From the NCBI GenBank assembly GCA_963989245.1, contig OZ022351.1, positions 30,229,391 to 30,293,390 on the forward strand: DNA of 64,000 bases, read 5' to 3'. Position numbers and translations under genes: made by a program. Of this stretch, positions 57,501-64,000 are shown piece by piece. The stretch is from Nansenia antarctica (lineage: Eukaryota > Chordata > Actinopteri > Argentiniformes > Microstomatidae). The notes beneath the pieces are model-generated. The model was not told the origin of the DNA, did no database searches, and saw nothing but the letters and a program-made list of their open reading frames with translations. Within the stretch, counting starts at the first letter, position 1. Each line of letters opens with the position of its first letter.

Positions 57501-57617
57501 TAACATAGTTATTCACACTGACTTACCTTTCATCAAGTAATTCTTGGACGCCTTTAGAATCCTTGATTTAAGGTGTCCAACCTTGGGTATGCCAGGAGGA
57601 TACATATGATGCATCAT
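54522..57617 (-). CDS. Ginger/gypsy-type integrase, eight exons
   Basis: Exons in transcription order: 57617-57527, 56397-56312, 56077-55967, 55666-55524, 55340-55178, 55081-54887, 54834-54714, 54583-54522 (stop TAA). All junctions are GT-AG and all phases agree, giving about 323 residues. The start is MMHHMYPPGIPKVGHLKSRI. An H2C2 finger follows: ECHDNHGTGGHPGRRRTLEK and VDECPRCQHH. The rve core has GIDLIGPLPTTAKGK (first Asp), ERIITDQGREFVNE (second Asp) and SPYHPQANGQDERTNRTVKT (Glu). The C-terminus is short (GKSTLLGAEWMNKNAHRL). Such intron-containing integrases belong to Ginger DNA transposons or genes derived from them. The reaction would be DNA strand transfer. Introns received a hAT (56518-57439) and a LINE tail. 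Absence of stops suggests a recently active or selected gene. Confidence 0.85.
56083..56260 (-). mobile_element. LINE 3' fragment in integrase intron
   Basis: AATTTGTATAGCCCATTTAT, CACAATGTGCTTCACAGAGA and ATTGAATAAGTAGGTTTTGA are shared with the L2-like fragment at 18137-18810. Confidence 0.7.
56518..57439 (+). mobile_element. hAT element, TSD ATACAGGC, in integrase intron
   Basis: Ends CAGGGCTGGACTGGCC and CCCAGTCCAGCCCTG; target duplication ATACAGGC at 56510-56517 and 57440-57447. It carries an intact N-terminal transposase exon (56896-57216) but nothing of the catalytic domain. A single GCGTTCGTAAATT end lies at 57179-57216. Confidence 0.95.
56896..57216 (+). pseudogene. hAT (ZMYM1-type) transposase N-terminal exon
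   Basis: MERKSTLKRKGGWEKLREKN then KKKLEADAAKCVNIRDMFAA, poly-Gln and an acidic stretch. KRKGG-EK-RE-K and AAKC-DMF are the N-terminal signature of these transposases. The end of the frame is taken over by the start of a GCGTTCGTAAATT MITE. Confidence 0.65.
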
Positions 57618-57985
57618 GTAAAACAAGTGCTGTATGAAACTCCATCTTGTCACCTGTCTCTCTTTCACCTAAACTCTCTCACGTCGCGCGCGGGTGCGCG
57701 CGCAACATCCATGTATCTTAAGGTAGCTACAGAGATTAGATCTATAAACAGCCAAAATTACTGATGGGTAAAAATGGCGGTCATCATGTGATCGTAAATC
57801 ATCGTCGTCAGCGAATCATAGCGCTACCTATGGCCGGAAAGGGCTGAACCTATGACCGGATCTGGTAGGGTCGGAAAAACCTCGCGGGTCGGAAATTCCG
57901 GTACTTACACCGGTACCGGATAAAACCCAAACGATACCCAACCCTACTTCCGAGGCAGACCAGTGGCAATGACTGTGGTGTCTTC

Positions 57986-58330
57986 TAGTGTTGTTCCGAT
58001 ACCATTTTTTGATCCCGATACCGATACCGATACCTGACCGTGCAGTACTTGCCGATACCGAGTACCGATCCGATACCACGGCGTTTGAAAAAACAAAACA
58101 AAAAAACATGTTTTTTGAGCCGCATACTCACCTCGATGTAAAATTATTGCTAACACTTAGTCTGGCACTGCTCAAAACCTTTGTAAAACTCGTAAAGTTT
58201 TTGTAAAACTTAAGTAAAAAAAATAAATAATAACTTACGTTTTTGTAAAGTACTCGCCGATACCGATACCAGCATTTTTGTGCGTATCGGTGGCCATGCC
58301 GATACTAGTATCGGTATCGGAACAACACTA
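57986..58330. mobile_element. hAT MITE, TSD GTGTCTTC
   Basis: Ends TAGTGTTGTTCCGATACC and its complement GGTATCGGAACAACACTA; target duplication GTGTCTTC at 57978-57985 and 58331-58338. GATACC repeats fill both ends; 345 bases, no transposase. Confidence 0.95.
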
Positions 58331-58663
58331 GTGTCTTCATGATAATGGTGAGTTATGGTAATGCCACCAAGTGATATGGCACACTTGATTGTTCCTTAAA
58401 ACCATCAAAAAATGTGTAAATGTATGTAACAATGACTGACCACCACTTAGACCTGACCAACATTCTGTTTGTGCATTTGCAAATAAAAAGCTGTGCAATT
58501 AAAGCTGGGCAATAAAAGGAACATTCATGTGTGCAGACCTCTCATATCACTTTCCTATGGAGTTATCAGCCATGTACATTTCATTGGATGTGTGTGACTA
58601 CCTTCTCACTGAGTTATAAGCTGTCACATGGTAATCTTGTCTTTGTGTCTTTTCTCATTACAG

Positions 58664-59560
58664 TATGCCTGGTATTTCGCCATGGAGGCTACCTTTGACT
58701 TCAGCATTGTAAGTATTAAGAAAACAAGAACCCATTATATCAATATGCTATAAGACTTTGAATGCAAATTGAGTAACTGCTCTTTCTTTAGGATGACATG
58801 TCTCTCCTGAGAAGGTGGTGGTGTATTGTCCTGGTGGAAAACCTTGGGCTGGAAGGGTATGCTGCAGTGCTACAAAAATAATAATTGTATTTGTACATTT
58901 ATTATCAAGAGGATTTTGGGGTAACACCTGGCCCTACAATTCAACCTTCCGGTGAAGAGAATGTGTGTTAATTTCAGATTTGGAAGGAAGTTTGCTCACT
59001 TTAGTGAGGAAGGCAGAGCGACCCTTCACGACAGTGTCCCACCTGTATTCAGGACCTATTCAAGTCTTAAAATGAGGCATGCAAGCAACACCATGGTCAG
59101 TGCATCTCTCACTAAGTATCTATGACCGTGTGCCTGTTTCTGAATGGGCTACTGCTCCTAAAACACATACTCCATGCAACTTTATGGCACATGCAATATG
59201 TTTAGTGGTACTGTGTCATTCTGAATCCAGCCTGGATCTCTTTTTGAAGTAGTTAACCCTTTCATATAAAACATACTGGCAATAATGGTGGACTCTGTAC
59301 AGATGCCACTGGACACTGACGAGGACCACGCGTACTTCAAGAGGCCTTACAGCTTTCCTCCTAAAGAATTGGTTAGTGTGAATGAAGTTTATTGCATACA
59401 AACATACTATCCACCATTCACAGCTGTACACATAGTCATGCTTATGTGTGTATCCATTTAGGAAAGTGATGTTACCATGGACAAAGATGTCAGAAGCCTG
59501 GATAGTGAATCTTTGCCTCATTGGATGTTTCCAGACAGAAACAAACTGAAGTTGCTATAG
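58664..59560 (+). CDS. Exons of an unrecognised gene
   Basis: Five exons with GT-AG junctions and matching phase: 58664-58708, 58792-58856, 58978-59095, 59303-59371, 59462-59560 (stop TAG). The translation runs YAWYFAMEATFDFSI, DDMSLLRRWWCIVLVENLGL, FGRKFAHFSEEGRATLHDSV, then MPLDTDEDHAYFKRPYSFPP and ESDVTMDKDVRSLDSESLPH. It is internal at its left edge. Further exon-like pieces (CTATAG|ATGTGG at 59561, ACAG|GCAACAGTCC at about 59724) may belong to an alternative end. I know no matching family. It lies just right of the putative integrase transposon, so it could be a host gene or part of another element. Confidence 0.45.
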
Positions 59561-59939
59561 ATGTGGTCATTTGCTGCCATTGTAAGGGCAGGCCTGTAAT
59601 CTCGCCCGGCAGGAAACCAGAACAAATGTGGTTGTGTAGCCCCTCCAATGGTGACATTAGTGTAAATCATCTACATTTTACTATAACTGGTAAACGTGTG
59701 GCTTTAATCACTTCGTGACACAGGCAACAGTCCACGCCATTGCAGCTGTAAACTGTGTTTCCAATGAGAAAGCCATGGAAATGTATACATGTGGACCACA
59801 GTATGACTTGAGGTAAGCTGGAAACATGAGGAGAGTGCTAATACAATTTCCATGACAGTTTGCAACCACTGATGAATGTGAGTTTCTTAAATATTTATGA
59901 ATCACTTCTTTATAACATTTTGTCTCAACAGTGAGAAGC

Positions 59940-60125
59940 AGCTATAGCGCATCTCACAAGATGCGACTCAATGCGCTTCAATCAAGACATCATTGCTGTT
60001 TGCACTTTATCGCAAGTGCTCTTTCAGCATTGTCTCTATGGTCTTTCAGCTTCCTTTTCTGTTCTTTGCTCAAATTTTCGACCATATAATGGTGAGATAC
60101 AAATAAAACTTGAATTGATTTGATC
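59940..60125 (-). mobile_element. LINE 3' fragment
   Basis: TATAGCGCATCTCACAAGAT and GCGACTCAATGCGCTTCAAT match the 18137 family tail. Confidence 0.55.
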
Positions 60126-60649
60126 CCTTGTACACTTTTTTGGGCATTTGTGTTGCAACACACCTGTACATTCTGCACTCTACCCTGTTAGGCCCTTATT
60201 TTACTCTAGACAGAAGGGTTGTAACACTTGTTATTAATTCCATTTGGTATACCTCATAAACTTTCTTGCATTTCTGGTGTTTGCATTTTACATATTCTAA
60301 ATATATGCTATCTACATGTCGCACTGGATGGGGTTAGTGCTGTTGACTCATCAGAAAGTAAAGACTAATTCACAGAGTGTATGAAGATTCCAGTAAGGGT
60401 TTTGTGAAGGAGCCCTAGTGCTGTTGACTCATCAGAAATAGAATGTTTTATTTAGCTCATCAGTGGGCACTCAGCACCATGGACACCTCCAGCCCAGCAC
60501 CTTGCACCACGGTTCCTGCCCTGCTCCATGGATTACAACGATGATCGCCTGACCCTTGCCTGACTCCACCAAGTCCTTTGCCTGACCCCTCAAACCTGTT
60601 TGACCTAATAAAGTCCCACACCTGGGGTCATTGACATTCTTTTATTTAT

Positions 60650-60835
60650 ATACAGTTAGGTCTGGAAGTATTTGGACAGTGACACAATTTCCATAATTTG
60701 GGCTCTGTATGGCACCACAAATCAACTCAGACCTTTTACCTGCTTAATTGATAACGAAATAATGAAGGAATAAATAGCCCACACTGGCCCATGAAACAGC
60801 TTTTGAGTCAATTGTCTAATTACTTTTGGTTATTA
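60650..60835. mobile_element. Tc1-like MITE/terminal fragment
   Basis: ACAGTTAGGTCTGGAAGTAT then TTGGACAGTGACACAATTTC is a known type of fish Tc1-like terminal repeat; the other end is degraded at TTGTCTAATTACTTTTGGTT. Confidence 0.65.
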
Positions 60836-60936
60836 TATATAAAAGAGCTATAATTCATAAACCCTTCCTTCAATTTGGATGTGAATACCCTTAACCTAAA
60901 ACTGAGAGTCTGCACTTTAAGCCCAGTAAATTCTGT

Positions 60937-61680
60937 TGGAAATCTCATATAAGACACGTTAGATCCAAAGTATCAAGGAGAATTGCAGTATTGTGCAGGG
61001 CAAAACATATTCTGGAACAGAGGATGTTGTATACTCTATATTGTTGTCTTGTCTTACCCTATTTGAGTTACTGTGTGGAGATATGGGGAAATGAATATAA
61101 AAGCACTTTAAACCCATTGATTACACTACAGAAAAAAGCTATGAGGATTGTACATAAGGTCGGATATCATGATCACACTAATAACTTGTTCCTAATGTCA
61201 AATGCCTTAAAGCTCATGGACAGTTAATGTATAAAGCAAAGACTCAAGAACTCCCACGTAACATTAACAAATGATTTATAGAGAGGGATAAGGGGAGAGG
61301 TCATTTGAGAGGTAACCACAACTTTAACAAGGGTTATGCTCGCACCCATCTCAGGAGCAGGTGCATATCATTCTACGGAGTTACCATATGGAATGGGCTA
61401 GAGGAAAATATGAAGGAAAGCAGAAATATTGCTCTATTTAAAAAAAGGTTTAAATTATTTTTAATGAAAAAGTATTAGAACGGATGATACTGAAATATAT
61501 GTATTAATGAATTGGATTATATAATGTAAGCATAATTGTTAAGTATAAACAGGGGTAGGACAGGCTTCTTCCTACTCCTTTTCGAACACTTGATAGGACT
61601 GTACTCTACATATTAGTTATTTGTTATTTATTATTTTTATTTTTAAATCATGTTCGAAATAAAGATTCATTCATTCATTC
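60937..61680 (+). mobile_element. 5'-truncated LINE, C-terminal reverse transcriptase
   Basis: The frame from 60937 reads WKSHIRHVRSKVSRRIAVLC, RAKHILEQRMLYTLYCCLVL, PYLSYCVEIWGNEYKSTLNP and TLQKKAMRIVHKVGYHDHT, to 61227. After a frameshift it ends YARTHLRSRCISFYGVTIWN and FKKRFKLFLMKKY. The 3' end is (ATTC)n at 61663-61680. It is inserted in DNA that otherwise matches 17290-17460. Confidence 0.88.
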
Positions 61681-62167
61681 ATATGCATTATATGACTGTA
61701 ACTTGTGTATGACTGTAACTAAGATGTTTTGGTAAACAGCTAAAATAACACAAATTCTGTCTGTGACGTTCCCACCGTAGTAAGGCGATGACGTAGTCTA
61801 TGCAAATATGCAGGCGGTATGATGACGCGCTCCAACCACTCCAACCAAATATGGTCCATCAAGTTTCCGGGTGATAGATTTGATGTCTGCAGCTGGATAT
61901 ACTTGGAAGTGAGGACAGTTGAAGCGCCAGCTCATCAAAACGCGTCATCACCCTGCGCCTAATCGAACATCTACGCGGGACGTTCTGTTGTTTTGTCTAT
62001 GATCTCACTACTACTTCATTATAGTATGAATGAATAAAGGCTTCATACGTTTATTAGACTAGGAAATATCCTATATTATACCTTTAATACAGAGACTGGG
62101 ACAGCGACACTAGTTTCAACAACAACGGAGGCGCCGAACTAAACGGTAGGAGTTGGTGACACATTGA
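61681..62167. other. No gene recognised
   Basis: The first ~90 bases resume the repeat interrupted by the LINE (ATGTTTTGGTAAACAGCTAA). The rest is unassigned. Confidence 0.4.
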
Positions 62168-62510
62168 CGGAGCTAGCCAGACAGCTAGCTAGCCTGAGCT
62201 AGGTTCATATGGAGTAGAGCCAGCCAGCTAGCTAGCCTGAGCTAGGTTCATATGGAGTAGAGCCAGATAGCTAGCTAGCCTGAGCTAGGTTCATATGGAG
62301 TAGAGCCAGACAGCTAGCTAGCCTGAGCTAGGTTCATATGGAGTAGAGCCAGCCAGATAGCTAGCCTGAGCTAGGTTCATATGGAGTAGAGCCAGCCAGC
62401 TAGCTAGCCTGAGCTAGGTTCATATGGAGTAGAGCCAGACAGCTAGCTAGCCTGAGCTAGGTTCATATGGAGTAGAGCCAGACAGCTAGCTAGCCTGAGC
62501 TAGGTTCAAA
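62168..62510. repeat. ~40-bp minisatellite
   Basis: Eight copies of GCTAGCTAGCCTGAGCTAGG plus TTCATATGGAGTAGAGCCAG, rich in palindromic GCTAGC. Confidence 0.93.
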
Positions 62511-62749
62511 AGACAAAAGACTCGTGTTGCCCATGGACAGTGTGCTAACCATAGCTAACAGTGCTAAGCTAACGAGTATAACAACGATAGCAGCTGTTTA
62601 AACGAGCGATAGAACCTGCTACTGTCTGTGTACAATAATAATATCATGTTTGTCGAAACACTATTGAACATGTTCAGTTAACAAAGGAGAGACATGCTGG
62701 TCGAAATGTTTATTTTGAAAGTTAGAGTCAGATAGCGACTCCGTCCGCA

Positions 62750-62922
62750 CTGACCTGTTACCATGGTTACAGACGACCGTTTCTGACCTGTTACCATGGT
62801 TACAGACGACCGTTTCTTTGACCTGTTACCATGGTTACAGACGACCGTTTCTTTGACCTGTTACCATGGTTACAGACGACCGTTTCTTTGACCTGTTACC
62901 ATGGTTACAGACTACCGTTTCA
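62750..62922. repeat. 35-bp minisatellite
   Basis: Five copies of GACCTGTTACCATGGTTACA plus GACGACCGTTTCTTT; the core GTTACCATGGTTAC is nearly palindromic. Confidence 0.93.
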
Positions 62923-63355
62923 GCCTCAGACCTCAGTCATATGACTGTTCAACAAAACTATTAATCCATACCGTTTTAGTTACGCTTCTTTAATTAATTC
63001 TAATAGTTACATGATTGTCTGATGATGAGCAAATTAGTTTAAGTGTGCAGTATGTGTTGAGTTTGTTGTCAATGAGGACGAAAGCTAGCGTCGAAGATTG
63101 GTCTGCTAGCCAGCTTGTTTAGCCAGTCACATTTAATACGAAACTAAACGGTGCTTTGTGCGACTGTGGCCGTTCATAGGTGTAGCTCTGTTAGTGACCA
63201 CAGGCTAATACACAATGATCAATTACAAACAAATGCAGTCATTTGTCACATCAGCCTAGATGGGATTTCAGTGAATTGTTTGAGTGTAATTCATAATCTA
63301 ACCTTCGATTTGATTGTTTGTGCCTCTTTTGTTTCTAGCTGCGGTTTCTCCACAG
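62923..63355. other. Intron/promoter flank of zinc-finger exon
   Basis: No repeats or exons seen apart from the acceptor TTTCTCCACAG at the end. Confidence 0.4.
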
Positions 63356-63681
63356 AGCAGCAACCATGTATGAACCAGAGTCCACAGAGTCCCCCGGATC
63401 TGGCTGTGGTCCTCCAGCCAAACGCCCCAAAAGCACACAGTGGGGTCCAGAGATGGTGGCAGTGAAGCAGGAGGAAGAAGATGTAGAGATGAATGGCTTG
63501 AAGGTGAAAGAAGAAGAAATGAAGGAGAAAGGACTAGTAGTTAAAGAAGAAGATGGAGGTGCAGCTGTAATGCAGAAGGGTGTGATGGTGAAAGAAGAGG
63601 ACAGAGGAGAAGAAATGAGGGAGGAGGGAGTGATGGTGAAACAAGAGGCCGGAGTAGAAGTGGAGATCGAAGAGACGGATG
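63356..63681 (+). CDS. Acidic 5' exon of another C2H2 zinc-finger gene
   Basis: ATG at 63366: MYEPESTESPGSGCGPPAKR, EMVAVKQEEEDVEMNGLKVK, then VMVKEEDRGEEMREEGVMVK. Donor GGATG|GTAAGT after 63681 leaves phase 1, as in 31053-31425. The finger exon must lie beyond the window. Its similarity to 31053-31425 shows a paralogous zinc-finger gene 32 kb downstream. Confidence 0.82.
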
Positions 63682-63945
63682 GTAAGTTGTTGTTGTATAG
63701 TGGCGAGTGTCATAGTCTCCTCTCCCATTTAATCACAAAAAAACAATACAGACAATATAATCTAACAGCGAGCCCTAGACTCCCCCCCCCCCCCCAAATA
63801 GCAAGGCAAGCAAAAAAGAAAAATACAGGGCACAGTGACAGGGAAAAACTCCCTGGGAGGAAGACACCTTCAGAGGAACCAGACTCCTGGGGCATCTTCC
63901 TCTGGCAGATCAGGTGCAGAACAGTAAATTAATGTGGAACGAGGT

Positions 63946-63950
63946 GTAGG

Positions 63951-63994
<44 letters not shown>

Positions 63995-63995
63995 A
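63946..63995. repeat. (ATA)n microsatellite
   Basis: AATAATAAT run of about 45 bases at the window end. Confidence 0.95.
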
Positions 63996-64000
63996 TTAGA

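Larger units (their letters stand above)
46578..57860. mobile_element. Putative integrase-type transposon with ubiquitin-ligase gene
   Basis: A 50-bp inverted repeat matching at 48 positions bounds this 11.3-kb region. Left arm: 46578-46604 plus 47374-47396, split by a hAT. Right arm: 57811-57860. Both contain CCGGCCATAGGT and TAGCGCTATGATTCGC. Between the arms are two convergent spliced genes: UBZ/HECT (+, 47674-50227) and integrase (-, 54522-57617). Later insertions are the hATs at 46605-47365, 51865-54232 (with a LINE) and 56518-57439, and a LINE tail at 56083-56260. Without them the element is about 7 kb. A target duplication of the outer element was not identified, so the single-element interpretation is an inference. 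Confidence 0.55.

Noticed and set aside
57867..57949. Small hAT MITE (GTAGGGTCGG ... CAACCCTAC)
   Set aside because: The ends look inverted, but no matching 8-bp duplication was found and the interior is too short to be sure.

Overview
The window is nuclear DNA from a vertebrate, almost certainly a teleost fish. It has spliced genes with GT-AG introns, C2H2 zinc-finger exons, tRNA-derived SINEs, L2-like LINEs, Tc1/mariner relics, a Ty3/gypsy element and many hAT transposons. I cannot name the species. Nothing prokaryotic (operons, CRISPR, origins) is present.

Layout. 0.6-3.2 kb holds the 3' exons of a coiled-coil gene. 5.3-6.7 kb holds a class A GPCR resembling GPR148. 7-14.5 kb is mostly repeats: microsatellites, two related SINEs and a Tc1-type MITE. 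14.5-30 kb is one 21-bp minisatellite split by three hAT insertions and a gypsy element; the gypsy LTR is itself split by a further insertion that contains another hAT. 30.5-45.5 kb is a C2H2 zinc-finger locus with an acidic 5' coding exon, an 11-kb intron and two tandem finger exons. That intron contains a long foldback element, which carries an L2-like LINE, which in turn carries a hAT. A third copy of the acidic exon lies at 63.4 kb.

The most unusual region is 46.6-57.9 kb. A 50-bp inverted repeat (48/50 matching by eye) bounds two convergent, spliced, phase-consistent genes. On + is a UBZ-type zinc finger plus HECT-type ubiquitin ligase. On - is an eight-exon integrase of Ginger/gypsy-integrase type with the H2C2 finger and D,D,E residues. 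Three hAT elements and a LINE have landed in it later. I propose it is one integrase-type DNA transposon carrying its own ubiquitin-ligase gene.

58.7-59.6 kb holds exons of a gene I do not recognise; 60.6-64 kb holds a LINE 3' end, two minisatellites and the last zinc-finger 5' exon. Target-site duplications were read directly: eleven insertions carry exact duplications of the expected length (nine of 8 bp for hAT, one of 4 bp for gypsy, one of 3 bp for the foldback element), so much of the nesting order can be reconstructed from sequence alone.
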